This document shows, piece by piece, positions 1 to 8,973 of a DNA stretch of 64,000 nt. Below the pieces are notes generated by a model. The model made no database searches, was not told the DNA's origin, and saw nothing but the letters and a program-made list of their open reading frames with translations. The DNA lies in contig NZ_VHKL01000003.1 in assembly GCF_007474605.1 (NCBI RefSeq), positions 223,156-287,155 on the forward strand. Direction: 5' to 3'. The translations under genes and the position numbers were made by a program. The stretch's first letter is position 1. Each line of letters opens with the position of its first letter. Origin of the DNA: Rhodoligotrophos appendicifer. GTDB taxonomy: Bacteria; Pseudomonadota; Alphaproteobacteria; Rhizobiales; Im1.

Positions 1-1037
1 GAATGAGCCTTGCACTTGAGACGCCACGCGCCGCCGTCGCTGTCCTTCGTTGTGTCGTAGATAAAAGCATCCACCACGTCCGACGCGCTGACGATGGCCG
101 CGGCGTAGCTCGACAGGTTTGCAAGACCGGTGATCGCGACGGCACTCTGCGAGGCGGCACCAGCAACACCGGCGTAGGTTGCTGAGATCGCCACATTCTC
201 CTGTGCGGCAAGCCGATCAGCTTCGGCAGCCTCAACAGCAGCCTCAAGAGCAGTCGCACCGCCATACAGATCGAGAGCGTCCTGCAGCGCCTCGCCCACA
301 GCGTTAGCATTAGTGATGGTGGCATCTCGCGCCGCTTCCGCGGTCTCAGCGGACCCCTCACTCTTGGCCGCCCAATGCTTGGCGGAGAACTTTCCTGCCT
401 CAACCTCTACGTCTTCGTCTTCCTCGGCCCATCTCTCGGCGAGATCCTTGGAGACGGCCATGTCGCTGAGGGCACCGACACGAGCGGTGTCTATGTCCTG
501 CAAAGCACCTGCGCGAGCAGTGCCGACAATTGCCAGGGCGGCAAGGCGGGTATCGTCGATTTGGCTCAGGCTGTCGTCACGCGCAGCGGTCACGCTGACA
601 ACGGCTGAGCCGGCCGTACCCACGAAGTCGGCCGCGATCTGTGCCGCCGCCGCGCGGGCCTGTTCTGCCTTGAGTGCGTAGTGCTTAGCGGAGAACTGCC
701 AGCTCTCCACCTCATCGTCCTCGTCGGCATCAGCCCACAACTCAGCCTTATCGCGGGCCGCCTCCGCAGCAGCGACAGCCTCCAAGAGCTCAGCCGCGGC
801 AGCACCGTCCAGGAACAGGTACCAGACCTCATCGTCGGCCCCTGGTTCCACGCCCTCATTGCGGTCGAGCGAATACCAATACTTGTGATCATGCCGAACC
901 AGGGTTTTTGCCTGGTACTCGACATCAACCACCCAATCAGAATCGAGCGGGTCGAACTGGAAGGGCATCGGCCCGACAGGCCCCGGGATGAGCCGCTCGA
1001 TGATCTCGACCCGAGTGGTGACGATATTGGTCTGCAT
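1..1037 (-). CDS. phage tail fibre/tail protein, 3' end cut by window edge
   Basis: An open frame runs from an ATG at 1037 to the window edge without a stop, giving 345 visible residues. The N-terminal part reads as a virion-anchoring segment followed by a short carbohydrate-module-like stretch. Two related units follow, roughly residues 95-125 and 200-230, each containing W-A-(D/E)-x-(D/E)-E-D and then F-S-A-K-H-(W/Y)-A. Such FSAKHWA repeats are typical of phage tail fibre shafts. The last visible part contains DAFIYDTTKDSDGGAW, a motif common in tail proteins of alphaproteobacterial phages. Alanine-rich helical spacers separate the units. The receptor-binding end is outside the window. It is the last visible gene of the tail operon. 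Confidence 0.8.
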   Translation of the reverse strand, partial: MQTNIVTTRVEIIERLIPGPVGPMPFQFDPLDSDWVVDVEYQAKTLVRHDHKYWYSLDRNEGVEPGADDEVWYLFLDGAAAAELLEAVAAAEAARDKAELWADADEDDEVESWQFSAKHYALKAEQARAAAAQIAADFVGTAGSAVVSVTAARDDSLSQIDDTRLAALAIVGTARAGALQDIDTARVGALSDMAVSKDLAERWAEEDEDVEVEAGKFSAKHWAAKSEGSAETAEAARDATITNANAVGEALQDALDLYGGATALEAAVEAAEADRLAAQENVAISATYAGVAGAASQSAVAITGLANLSSYAAAIVSASDVVDAFIYDTTKDSDGGAWRLKCKAH

Positions 1038-1046
1038 TCTCAACCC

Positions 1047-1394
1047 TCAGAACAGTGTGTCGGTGACGATCAGGAAGCCCTTCATCTTGGTGAAGGTCCC
1101 TCCCATGGGTCCGGTCAGGCGCAGCTCGTGCTGCGCTACCTTGCCGGGGGGCAGGTTGTAGGCCTGCACCTGGGTGAGTTGGATGGTGATGCGGCCCTCG
1201 AGGCGGACGATGTCCATTCCATCACCGGGCGTGAACACCAGATAACCGTCAGCCCAGCGGATTTTGAAGTCGGCGCCGTAGCCAGTCAGATCCATCGGAT
1301 CCTCGCCATTCGGCTTCCAGACGATGTCGAGCGGCGGGATCGTGTCGCCGCGCACGAGGTTCCAGTCGATCCTCGCGTATCCGCCTTCGGTCAT
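1047..1394 (-). CDS. small phage baseplate/tail protein
   Basis: 115 residues from the ATG at 1394; an upstream in-frame start would overlap the preceding gene and was not chosen. The N-terminus reads WNLVRGDTIPPLDIVW, then DLTGYGADFKIRW. This RGDT...DLTG layout resembles the small beta-sandwich module found at the head of phage baseplate proteins such as BppU, in which a short Ig-like domain docks a fibre. No catalytic motif is visible. It lies between two tail fibre-type genes, 9 bases before the partial fibre gene, which supports a structural role in the tail tip. Assignment to a family is by pattern only. Confidence 0.6.
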   Translation of the reverse strand: MTEGGYARIDWNLVRGDTIPPLDIVWKPNGEDPMDLTGYGADFKIRWADGYLVFTPGDGMDIVRLEGRITIQLTQVQAYNLPPGKVAQHELRLTGPMGGTFTKMKGFLIVTDTLF

Positions 1395-1405
1395 GGCAAC
1401 CTCCC

Positions 1406-2050
1406 CTAAATCTCCAGGATTTTGAGCCAGGCGCCGGCATCCCTGACCCAAAGGTCGGTGACCGGCTTCCAGACGCCGGCATGCTTTGCGTGTGGCGCGG
1501 GTGTCTTCCAGGTGCCGGCATGGCGTACGCGCAGGGCGTTGAGGCCCGAGGCCTCAAAGTGGACCCGCATCCAGACGGTTGCGATGTTCGGCGCCGGCGA
1601 TCCGCTGCCGCGGGAGGCCGAGATCGAGATTCCGAAGTTCGAAGCCTTGATCTGAGCTGCGCTTGGGGTGAGCCCCCACAGGTCGGCGGCACTGCCATAA
1701 TCGGCATCGGTGAAGCCGGTCGGCCAGGACGTGCCCGAGGCTTTGCTGTTGCCTGCAGCCGAGCCTCCGAGGAGTGGCCGGACGGTGCCGTCGGCCACGC
1801 TCCCGGAGGAGCTGGAATTGCGCTGCCGGCGGATCCGCAGCTCGAGGCCGACGATCTCACCGCCGTCCGGGATGGAGGAGAAGTCGAAGCCGGTGACCTG
1901 CAGCGCTGCCGAAGAGGTATTGAACAAGCTTAGGGACGCTGAGGCAAATGATACATCCGATGCAGCGAGCACCGCCTCAGGCGTCGACCATGCGACCCCG
2001 GATCCGCTGCTGATCGCCGAGCCGCCCAGCACCCACCCCGTGTCGGGCAT
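1406..2050 (-). CDS. phage tail protein with C-terminal W-A-G repeats
   Basis: 214 residues. The first ~150 residues are Ser/Thr/Gly-rich and beta-sheet-like with no charged clusters, as in jelly-roll domains of tail proteins. The last 45 residues contain three related short units (HAGTWK, HAGVWKPV, DAGAWLKI), a pattern often seen at the end of phage tail proteins. The start codon overlaps the end of the upstream gene by one base, so the two are probably translationally coupled. Function beyond a virion component cannot be read from the sequence. Confidence 0.65.
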   Translation of the reverse strand: MPDTGWVLGGSAISSGSGVAWSTPEAVLAASDVSFASASLSLFNTSSAALQVTGFDFSSIPDGGEIVGLELRIRRQRNSSSSGSVADGTVRPLLGGSAAGNSKASGTSWPTGFTDADYGSAADLWGLTPSAAQIKASNFGISISASRGSGSPAPNIATVWMRVHFEASGLNALRVRHAGTWKTPAPHAKHAGVWKPVTDLWVRDAGAWLKILEI

Positions 2051-2892
2051 CAGGCCACCTTGAACCAGAGATCGCCATCGACGCCGCCACTCGGATCGCC
2101 GGTGCTGATGGTGACGTTGCGGCCAATGACGGTGCCCAGTGCCGTCTGCAGCGCCGCCAGGTCGAGCTCGCGCATGGCGGTGGTGTCATCACTCGCGAGC
2201 TTGCCGATGATCATAGTCGTATCGTCGGCGGCCCCTGCAATGTCGCCAGGCTTAATTGATCCGCCACCGCCGATCGGGTTGCCGTCGCGGTCTTCGATCG
2301 ACTGGTGGATGACCACAGTCCCATCGGCATTGCGCACGGTGATCGCCGGGATCCATGTGGCCCCATCTGCCGACACTGCTAGATGCAAATCCTCAGTGCC
2401 GTCATTGACGAGGCCGATGCGAGCGCGGTCGGACAAGGCAGTCGCCAGTATGAGCATAGCCTGCTTCGAGGCGGCATTACGCGAGATCCGGGTGACCTGG
2501 TCGCCACTGGCATCCGCCTCAAGAGAGACATCACCCAGCAAGGACAGCGCGGCCTCGGTCGCCGCCCCATTGATCCGCAGTGCCCCCGGACTGAACTCCC
2601 CCGAGAGCGAGGCAATGAAGGCCTGCAGCGTGTCGTAGAGGATCTGCGACAGCGGCGCCAAGGGGGCGATGCTGTAGCTCTCGCCGCTCCCCGTGGTCCC
2701 CGCATAATTAGCGTTCAGTGTCAGGTTGTTATCGCTGTTGACGGATTCAATCTCGTAGAAGACGCCATCGGGCCCGAGGAACGCGTCGCCGGAGCGCACC
2801 TTGGCCGCCCACAGGGTGCCGCTAGCGCCCACGACCTCATCGCTCCCGTTCTCAACCGAAACGGTTCCCGCCTTGTACCAAGCCCATGCCAT
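2050..2892 (-). CDS. phage tail fibre-like protein
   Basis: 280 residues. Residues 1-80 form a compact N-terminal domain (AWAWYKAGTVSVENGS and GTLWAAKVRSGDAF) of the type that attaches tail fibres to the tail tip. The middle is a repetitive beta-rich shaft and the protein ends with STGDPSGGVDGDLWFKV, a glycine-rich end also common in tail fibres. It is one of a run of tail-tip genes downstream of the gpJ-like gene. A host-recognition role is plausible but not shown. The stop overlaps the next start by one base. Confidence 0.65.
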   Translation of the reverse strand: MAWAWYKAGTVSVENGSDEVVGASGTLWAAKVRSGDAFLGPDGVFYEIESVNSDNNLTLNANYAGTTGSGESYSIAPLAPLSQILYDTLQAFIASLSGEFSPGALRINGAATEAALSLLGDVSLEADASGDQVTRISRNAASKQAMLILATALSDRARIGLVNDGTEDLHLAVSADGATWIPAITVRNADGTVVIHQSIEDRDGNPIGGGGSIKPGDIAGAADDTTMIIGKLASDDTTAMRELDLAALQTALGTVIGRNVTISTGDPSGGVDGDLWFKVA

Positions 2893-2906
2893 GGTTTCTT
2901 CCTCTG

Positions 2907-3641
2907 TTAGATGAAGGTGCCGATGAGCAAATTGTAGGCAATAAGGTTGCCGGCCATGCCCTCGAAGATCGGGCTGCTCGCCTGGCCGTTATTGTAGTTG
3001 TCACGCAGGATGAGTTCGTCGCTCTCGTTCACCATCCAGGTGAGGCCGCGGATGGCGTTGACCGAGGGTCCGGAGACCGTCGAATTCTTCGCCCAGAACG
3101 AAATGAAGGTGCCGCCGGCGTTCATCCAGCGGATGGCGCTGGTCTCCGGATTGGTGAAGGTGAGCGTACCGACCACGAAGCGGCTGCCGGGCGTCACATC
3201 GGCCAGGGCATAGTCCTCGACCCCCTTGTCACCCCGGTCGCGGGTCTCCGGCGTGAAGGTGCCTGAGACCTGGTCGGTCACAGCGAAGAACTTCTCCGCC
3301 GTATCCAGCACCACCCGGCCATCGGTATCGGTGATCAGCATGGCGTTGCTCTGCAGCGTCAAGCCGCGCTGCCCGGCGGAGACGACCCTGGAGCTCGCCG
3401 GCTCGACCATGGTCACTTGCGCCTCGCCCGTAGGCTGGCTGTTTGCCGTCTTCTGCCTGGCAAAGCCATTCACCGCGTAACGGCAGCCTGGATGATTGTC
3501 ATGGGTGGTGAAGAAGAAGGTCGGTCCCTCGCCGGCCATTCCATAGCCGCTCGCCCGCGCCGTCAGGTAGTCCTTGGCCGTGTCGAACTTGGCCCCGCCG
3601 GCACGCATGATTCCGGGTGCAATGTAGAGCGTCTCGGTCAC
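2907..3641 (-). CDS. phage tail-tip protein, unknown function
   Basis: 244 residues starting with a GTG at 3641. The GTG forms a four-base overlap (GTGA) with the stop of the upstream gene, the coupling used throughout this operon; a longer reading would overlap the upstream gene extensively in another frame and has no phage-like content. The protein is mixed alpha/beta with no recognisable catalytic signature or membrane segment. It is rich in Thr, Gly and Asn at the C-terminus. By position it belongs to the tail-tip or fibre module. No named family is assigned. Confidence 0.6.
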   Translation of the reverse strand: MTETLYIAPGIMRAGGAKFDTAKDYLTARASGYGMAGEGPTFFFTTHDNHPGCRYAVNGFARQKTANSQPTGEAQVTMVEPASSRVVSAGQRGLTLQSNAMLITDTDGRVVLDTAEKFFAVTDQVSGTFTPETRDRGDKGVEDYALADVTPGSRFVVGTLTFTNPETSAIRWMNAGGTFISFWAKNSTVSGPSVNAIRGLTWMVNESDELILRDNYNNGQASSPIFEGMAGNLIAYNLLIGTFI

Positions 3642-4159
3642 GTCAGCACCTTGTCGGTTACCACCACTTCCCAGTCGATGGAGGTCTCCGGCACGACGAT
3701 GCAGCCGCCGACCGTGCAGGCGAGATTGAAGGTATATTCGATGATCATCACGTTCGTGCCGTCTGTCGCAAGATGGAGGAACCGCCAGGAACCGGCTTCG
3801 CCACCAACCGAGGCGCTGGTGTCGAAGGCGCATTGCTGGATTGGGATCGAACCCACCAAAGGCAGATCCGCACCCTCGTAATCGACCACCCGGCCGAGGC
3901 AGAACGGGGCCCCTGCCCGCCCATGGGCGAACAGTGTGTGCTCGTACCATTTGCCGCTACGGAAGGAGATGTCAGAGCCGCGGCGCTCCGGCAGGTTCAG
4001 TGTGCCGGTGCGCTTGTCGAGACCTGAGACATAATCCAGGTCCGAATGGAAGTAGAGCTTGTCGAGATTGCCGAGCGGGTCCGTGAAGGGTGCATCCGAG
4101 GGCCCGTCATAGATCGCGACCTTGCCCGTCACGCCATTCGCCATGAAGACCTTAGTCAT
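3638..4159 (-). CDS. phage tail-tip protein, unknown function
   Basis: 173 residues. The ATG at 4159 is preferred because GGAGGT lies nine bases upstream of it; an upstream TTG at 4177 would place that ribosome binding site inside the gene. The N-terminus reads MTKVFMANGVTGKVAIYDG, followed by a Leu/Asp-rich region and a Cys-containing C-terminal half (CAFD, ACTVGGCIVV). The end overlaps the following GTG start by four bases and the start overlaps the previous gene by eight. No family is recognised. Context places it in the tail-tip module. Confidence 0.6.
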   Translation of the reverse strand: MTKVFMANGVTGKVAIYDGPSDAPFTDPLGNLDKLYFHSDLDYVSGLDKRTGTLNLPERRGSDISFRSGKWYEHTLFAHGRAGAPFCLGRVVDYEGADLPLVGSIPIQQCAFDTSASVGGEAGSWRFLHLATDGTNVMIIEYTFNLACTVGGCIVVPETSIDWEVVVTDKVLT

Positions 4160-4346
4160 CGACGATCTCACCTCCAACGGCCGACGGCAGGCATTTGCGG
4201 CTACTCGTACCGTAGGAAGCTTCGTAATCGACCAGGATGTGATCGCGATCCTGAAACACCTGGATCAGCCGGATGACCAGTTCGCCCTTGCGGCCGATCT
4301 CCGATCCGTCGGCGATCTCCTGACCGTCCTTCATCAGCTTGCGCAT
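4152..4346 (-). CDS. small phage protein, unknown function
   Basis: 64 residues, charged, beginning MRKLMKDGQEIADGSEIGRKG. It sits directly after the gpJ-like gene (three-base gap) and overlaps the next start by eight bases, so it reads as a translated member of the tail-tip operon. A beta-strand rich pattern (GELVIRLIQVFQDRDHILVDYEA) suggests a small beta-barrel, but no family is recognised. Spurious translation is possible because of its size; the tight packing with its neighbours argues for a real gene. Confidence 0.5.
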   Translation of the reverse strand: MRKLMKDGQEIADGSEIGRKGELVIRLIQVFQDRDHILVDYEASYGTSSRKCLPSAVGGEIVDD

Positions 4347-4349
4347 GTG

Positions 4350-6983
4350 TCAGACCTCGATCCTGATGAGCTTGTTGGTGCAGTCGATGACGAACTTGCC
4401 GTCCGGGCTCTGGATCTTGCCCGCCGTCACCGTGCCTAGGTTTGCCGAGATGGCCGACAGGCTGGCCGCGTTGAGCTTGCTCGTGTTGATGGTGCCGTCC
4501 ACGATCAGCTGCCCGTTGATACCGACGCTCGTCATCCCGTTGACGGTGCCGACCAGGAAGACGACGTTCGGGGACCCCAGGCCGTCATTCTGATAGACAA
4601 AGAAGCTGTCGGCGGAGACGCCGATACGGCTTGCAAAGCCACCCTCCCCGTCCGGCACCACCTCCATGTAGAGCCCGGCCTCCTCGGCCTCGCCGCCGCC
4701 CTCGACCTTGACGAAGGCCGAGTAGCGCGCCGTCACACCGGCAGGCCCGGAAACCGCTTCCCAATAAAGCTGCCCCGAGGCCGTGCCGCCGGCGGAGTTG
4801 GCCTCGACCACCTCCAGAGCCGAGGCGAATGCGGACTCGCTGTCGGCGCGAGCCAGGCTCTCGGCGAGGATGCTCGCCTCGTTCTGGCCAATGCGGACGA
4901 ACTGGAGGGATACCTCCTGCAGCAGCCCGAACTCGGCCTTGCGACGATCCTTGGAGGCCGTGAGGTCGCCCTGATAATCCCCGACGAGGGCGAGGATGTC
5001 CGCTTCCATGTCGTCGAGGATCTCGCGGCGCAGCTGGGTCGCATATTCGCCGACGGCATCGTTGCTGCCGATCGATGCCGTAATCTCGTCGATCTCGTCG
5101 CGCAGCTCGCCAATGGCTTCTGCGGCCCGTACCGCATCGAGCACCACGTAGTTGGTCGTGGTGGTAATCGCGATCCACGGCGTCCAGCTGGTTACCCTGG
5201 AGGGCGTGGTGGTGATCGTCGCCCGGATCTCATAATCCGTGCCGGCGAGCACATCCTGCGTGATCCAGGCCTCACTGTCGTCGGGCGTGTCGTCACGATG
5301 GGTCATCGTCGCGGGTTGCCCTGCGATGCGATACTCGATGATGACCGCGTCGATCGCCTGGTCGGTGGGTGGCGTCCAGGTCACGTGCAGCGCCGGGCGC
5401 ATCTGGCCGTCGGCGCCCTCGATTGTCTCCGCCTGCAGCTGCACGTTCTGCACATTCGTCAGAAGCCCCGGCGTCGACGGGGGCACGGTGACCGGAACCG
5501 ACGTCGGCGGAGAACCGATGCCATAGACCCAGGACCCGGTTTCGCCGATCTCGAGGGTGATCGTACGGTCCTCGTTCTCCGTCTTCCGCGCGACCCGATA
5601 GGTCCGCCTGCCCCCTGCCCGGTTTGTGTAGGTGATCCAGTCCCCGGGCTCGAGGTAGATCCATTGCAGGCCCACGGTGATCTCGCCCGTCGCCTGCATG
5701 CGGGTCTCCCGTGCGCGGATCTCGGCAACGCGGTTGGCCTGGTAGGGCGATGGCACCGAAGGCAGATCGAATTGGGTCGCGATCCGCTCATTGCCATCCT
5801 GCGCCTGCCAGGTCGGATCGGTGACCGGCGGGTACGCACTCATGCCCCACTGGTTGTCCGGATCGGTATAGGAGCCGAACACAGCGTTCAGCAGCTCGAC
5901 CCGGGACCGCTTGCCCCGCCATTTCGCGGCATAGCCATTGGCGAGGTGATCCTCGGTGATCGTCGCGACGGAGGCTTGCGCCGCCCCTGCGATCGGGCCG
6001 AAGCTGCCGGCCTTCTCATAGGAGTAGCCGGCCATGGCATGGGTGAAGGCCTCGATCGCCGTGCGGTGCTCGACATCGGCTGTCACGATCGCCGCGCAGA
6101 CGTAGCGCTTGGCTGTGCCGCCGCCCTCGGTCACCGTTTCGTCGCAGACATTGGCTGCCGCCATGTAATAATCGACGATCAGGTCGCTCGCCGGCACGCC
6201 CATGCCCAGCACCAGTTCGGACCCGCGATAGAAGCCGCGGCGGTAGCAATACTCCATGACCGCCGGGTTCTCGGACCATTCCCAGGTCGATTGGTCTGCC
6301 CAGCGATGCGAGCCGGAGCCGCCGGCGGTCGTATCCTTGCGCAGGTCGTAGAGCCTGGCGCCCTTTAGCTCGAACAGCAGCTCCGGGATCCCTGCAACGA
6401 AGATGTCCCGGTTGTACGCCATCTGCACCTGGACATGGCAGATGCCGGAGAGCCTATCGTTCGCAGTCCAGCGTCCCACCGGATTGGCATTCGCAACGAG
6501 CGCCGAGTTCACCGCCTGGTCGACCCTGCCGGCGAAGAAGCGCAGCAGGATCCGGTCGTCATAGCCGTCGACAATATAGACGGCATCGGCGCCGCTCTCG
6601 TCGTCTGGCTGAGCCTGCAGAGCCATGCTGACGCCGTCGACATAGATGCCGATCAGCGCCTCGCATTCGAAGTCGCCCAGGGCATGGACCAGCTCGAGCT
6701 TGTCGTTCTCCACATCCCAGGTGTTCCAATAGAGTAGATGCCCCTTGAGGCCGATCCGTCCCAGGGGGATCGAGCGTGGAACGTCACCCCCGGTCTGCAG
6801 ATCGACCTGGCCGCCGCCCGGTGGCCGCTTTGGCTTGGCGAAGGCGCCGCTCAGGGCGCTGATGCCCAAACTCAGGCCGATGCCGATCGCCGCCGAGATT
6901 CCATAGGAGACGATCGCAAACGCGGTCGTTCCCGCCGCAAGCCCGATCGCTCCAGCAATGGCAGCGCCGATGACAGGAGGCAT
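4350..6983 (-). CDS. phage tail tip/host-specificity protein (gpJ-like)
   Basis: 877 residues. The first ~50 residues are strongly hydrophobic and glycine/alanine rich, as in the tail-tip proteins of this class that contact the membrane or tape measure. A central phage tip domain is followed near residues 505-610 by a fibronectin type III-like domain (VTWTPPTDQAIDAVIIEYR and YEIRATITT). An alpha-helical stretch and a C-terminal fibre domain then resemble the region of lambda J that carries the central fibre (repeats of SKLNAASL and IQSPDGKFVIDC). The protein closes the tail tip and determines adsorption in this family. The start overlaps the upstream gene by one base. It is shorter than lambda J (about 1,130 residues). 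Confidence 0.85.
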   Translation of the reverse strand: MPPVIGAAIAGAIGLAAGTTAFAIVSYGISAAIGIGLSLGISALSGAFAKPKRPPGGGQVDLQTGGDVPRSIPLGRIGLKGHLLYWNTWDVENDKLELVHALGDFECEALIGIYVDGVSMALQAQPDDESGADAVYIVDGYDDRILLRFFAGRVDQAVNSALVANANPVGRWTANDRLSGICHVQVQMAYNRDIFVAGIPELLFELKGARLYDLRKDTTAGGSGSHRWADQSTWEWSENPAVMEYCYRRGFYRGSELVLGMGVPASDLIVDYYMAAANVCDETVTEGGGTAKRYVCAAIVTADVEHRTAIEAFTHAMAGYSYEKAGSFGPIAGAAQASVATITEDHLANGYAAKWRGKRSRVELLNAVFGSYTDPDNQWGMSAYPPVTDPTWQAQDGNERIATQFDLPSVPSPYQANRVAEIRARETRMQATGEITVGLQWIYLEPGDWITYTNRAGGRRTYRVARKTENEDRTITLEIGETGSWVYGIGSPPTSVPVTVPPSTPGLLTNVQNVQLQAETIEGADGQMRPALHVTWTPPTDQAIDAVIIEYRIAGQPATMTHRDDTPDDSEAWITQDVLAGTDYEIRATITTTPSRVTSWTPWIAITTTTNYVVLDAVRAAEAIGELRDEIDEITASIGSNDAVGEYATQLRREILDDMEADILALVGDYQGDLTASKDRRKAEFGLLQEVSLQFVRIGQNEASILAESLARADSESAFASALEVVEANSAGGTASGQLYWEAVSGPAGVTARYSAFVKVEGGGEAEEAGLYMEVVPDGEGGFASRIGVSADSFFVYQNDGLGSPNVVFLVGTVNGMTSVGINGQLIVDGTINTSKLNAASLSAISANLGTVTAGKIQSPDGKFVIDCTNKLIRIEV

Positions 6984-7384
6984 CAGGGTACCCGAAACGC
7001 CTGGATCACGTGCGACCGTGGGACCCGGATGACTCCGGTCCGCGCCTTGGCAACGAACATGACACCCTCGCAGATTGCCGCCGCCTGCTCGTGCTCAACC
7101 TCGATCACACCGAGATCCCCGCGCTGGGCCATCGCCGGCGGCACCTCTTCGAACTCGGCCGCCAAGGCATGGACGATGGTGGCAAAGCCTCGGCGATGTA
7201 ACGCACCCCGGGCACCACGAGCAGACTTGTACTTTCTGGCCGAAGCAAAGGGTTCATGGCCGGTCATCGCCTTCACGACATCCATTGCCATGCCCCAGCA
7301 ATCGGAGACCGCCCATTCGAAGGGGCGGGCCTCATGGGACCGAATTGCATCGAATAGACGCTCAGGCCAGTTAAGGACTCGCAT
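6983..7384 (-). CDS. NlpC/P60-like tail assembly protein (DUF6950-type)
   Basis: 133 residues. SDCWGMAMDVV places a cysteine at residue 29 directly after an aspartate, the layout of the nucleophile helix in NlpC/P60 cysteine peptidases. RGDLGVIEV (from residue 88) matches the beta-strand that follows, but the usual catalytic histidine is not at its expected place, since the region reads EVEHEQAA. The family sits immediately before gpJ in many Rhizobiales prophages, corresponding to lambda K/I positions in tail assembly. Peptidase activity is therefore uncertain; a structural role in tail-tip maturation is the safe call. Confidence 0.65.
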   Translation of the reverse strand: MRVLNWPERLFDAIRSHEARPFEWAVSDCWGMAMDVVKAMTGHEPFASARKYKSARGARGALHRRGFATIVHALAAEFEEVPPAMAQRGDLGVIEVEHEQAAAICEGVMFVAKARTGVIRVPRSHVIQAFRVP

Positions 7385-7405
7385 GGCATTGCCGGTGTTG
7401 AAGTG

Positions 7406-7723
7406 ATGCGAAGAAAACAGGGATTGTCAGTGAAAGACGAGCAGGACGACTCCGATATTCAGCTCAATGATGCCGCGCTGAATCTGGCCCTAATCGAGCT
7501 GGTCCGGTTCATGTACAATCATCTTTTGGAGGACGAGGACGCCGAGAAGTTTTCGTCGAATGTCAGGCTTGTCCGGGATCGGATTCTCAGTGATCTCGAT
7601 AACCAGGCAGTTCAGCCGAGCGACACCGAGGACAGCAACCATCTTAGACGACGGGCCAAATCATACATTTCTCACATCTTCTCGAGCATCTCGCCGGAGG
7701 GGGTAGAGCCCACCAGCCACTGA
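7406..7723 (+). CDS. orphan plus-strand gene in the tail operon (candidate moron)
   Basis: 105 residues on the strand opposite to all surrounding tail genes. It is acidic (many Asp/Glu in residues 8-60), predicted helical, and lacks Cys, signal peptide or membrane segment. The base composition is visibly lower in GC than its neighbours. ATG 7406 was chosen; GTG at 7403 and GTG at 7430 are alternatives, the last with an AGGG seven bases upstream. Small, compositionally distinct, reversed genes inserted among late genes are typical of phage morons, which are often expressed from the lysogen and alter host properties. No family is recognised and no function is claimed. Confidence 0.5.
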   Translation: MRRKQGLSVKDEQDDSDIQLNDAALNLALIELVRFMYNHLLEDEDAEKFSSNVRLVRDRILSDLDNQAVQPSDTEDSNHLRRRAKSYISHIFSSISPEGVEPTSH

Positions 7724-7738
7724 CCGTCCTGCTCTAGA

Positions 7739-8332
7739 CTACTCAATTTTCTTTGGCCTCTCGGCGCCCCAATAAACCTGTTGGCGGGACGCTCCGATGG
7801 CATACCGAAGGCCACCATCATCGGGATCGATCAGCCTCTGATCGGCATCCGATCGTAGCCGGTAGCCCGTGCGGGTATGATCGCGGGAGCGGCACTCGAT
7901 CCGGCCGATGAGGGTGTATTCGCCATCGGCCGCCTCATCATGCTCGATCTGGTCAAGGGTGCCGCGATAGCGCACGCTGACCGACAGGAGGGCTGCAGTC
8001 AGCGGATGGAAGAAGGCCTTGTAGATCGTCACAGGCCGCTGGTGATACGCCTCGCTCTCGATCTCGGCGAGGACATCGCCGGTCAGCCCGGCCTCGGGCA
8101 GCGCCCGCAGCCGCACCTCCAGGGCCACGGAGCCGAGATCGTCGCGTTCCTCGATCGAGGCCACGCTGAGGAGCGAGCCGGTGCCGTTGAAGGTCAGTCC
8201 ATTCCAGGTGAAGACCCCGTCCCCGGTCCAGAACCCATGGAAGCCGGAGGGGAAGTCGAACAGGATCATGTCGCGCTCGGCGATGGCACCGGCCTCGATC
8301 GTCGCCAACGTCGGCGCATCGATCGTCCGCAT
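7739..8332 (-). CDS. phage minor tail protein (DUF2163-like)
   Basis: 197 residues. The N-terminal half (TIEAGAIAERDMILFDFPSG and WNGLTFNGTG) resembles the beta-sandwich start of DUF2163/gp-like minor tail proteins of alphaproteobacterial phages and gene transfer agents. The C-terminus carries YRLRSDADQRLIDPDDGGL, similar to the conserved SDADQ...PGDRGF motif at the end of such tail proteins. It precedes the NlpC/P60-like gene and gpJ, matching the order in related tails. The start shares one base with the end of the upstream gene. A role in the tail tip hub is inferred. Confidence 0.65.
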   Translation of the reverse strand: MRTIDAPTLATIEAGAIAERDMILFDFPSGFHGFWTGDGVFTWNGLTFNGTGSLLSVASIEERDDLGSVALEVRLRALPEAGLTGDVLAEIESEAYHQRPVTIYKAFFHPLTAALLSVSVRYRGTLDQIEHDEAADGEYTLIGRIECRSRDHTRTGYRLRSDADQRLIDPDDGGLRYAIGASRQQVYWGAERPKKIE

Positions 8333-8973
8333 CAGGCAACCCTCTGGATGGCATCGAAGCTGATCGAGGCGCGACGGCCGATCGTCTCCTCGGCGATCGA
8401 GGTCGGATCGATGAGCATCAGACAGGCCGCCTTGGTCAGTTTGTAAGTCGCGGCCGTTGAGAACAGGTTCAGCGGCACGTTCGGCTGGATGTTCACGGTG
8501 GCAATCCCGTTGCTGGCTCCCGTCAGGTCCGCCGCCACCCGGAACAGGCCGCGACGTTCCTCCTCTACCAGGCCGACATAATCGCCTGCCCTGAACTGGA
8601 AGTTCGCCGGCAGGCCGACCAGCCGGATCGTCGTCGCGGTGAGCTGCGTCACCGCCCCGGTCCCGGCAAAGGGATTGCCGGCCGAGGTCAGGGCTGGCAG
8701 CCCGCTGTCGATATACTCACCCGGCAGGGGGCGATGCGGATCATGACCCAGGAACGGCTCGAGGCCACCACGGCGATCGTCAAGCCAGGCCTGGAAGCGG
8801 CCGAACGCGATCAGGTCCAGGGTCTGCGTCGTGAAGCTCGCCATCCAGCGCGACGGTCCCGTCTCGATCACTTGCGCGCCACCACCCCGGAACGGTGTCG
8901 CCAGCACCGTTCGGCGGAGGTCGAATTTACGGGGCGCGACATAGTCCACATCGGGAAGCGCGGTGATCGCCAT
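8332..8973 (-). CDS. phage tail protein downstream of tape measure
   Basis: 213 residues beginning MAITALPDVDYVAPRKFDL. The protein is beta-rich, with a W-x-A-S-F-T segment followed by an F-x-A-W-L-D-D-R-R-G-G-L-E-P-F-L segment and a C-terminus ending in FDAIQRVA. This composition and its place between the tape measure and DUF2163-like genes match the distal-tail type proteins of siphoviruses, which form the first ring after the tube. One-base overlaps with both neighbours show operon membership. No precise family assignment is possible by eye. Confidence 0.6.
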   Translation of the reverse strand: MAITALPDVDYVAPRKFDLRRTVLATPFRGGGAQVIETGPSRWMASFTTQTLDLIAFGRFQAWLDDRRGGLEPFLGHDPHRPLPGEYIDSGLPALTSAGNPFAGTGAVTQLTATTIRLVGLPANFQFRAGDYVGLVEEERRGLFRVAADLTGASNGIATVNIQPNVPLNLFSTAATYKLTKAACLMLIDPTSIAEETIGRRASISFDAIQRVA

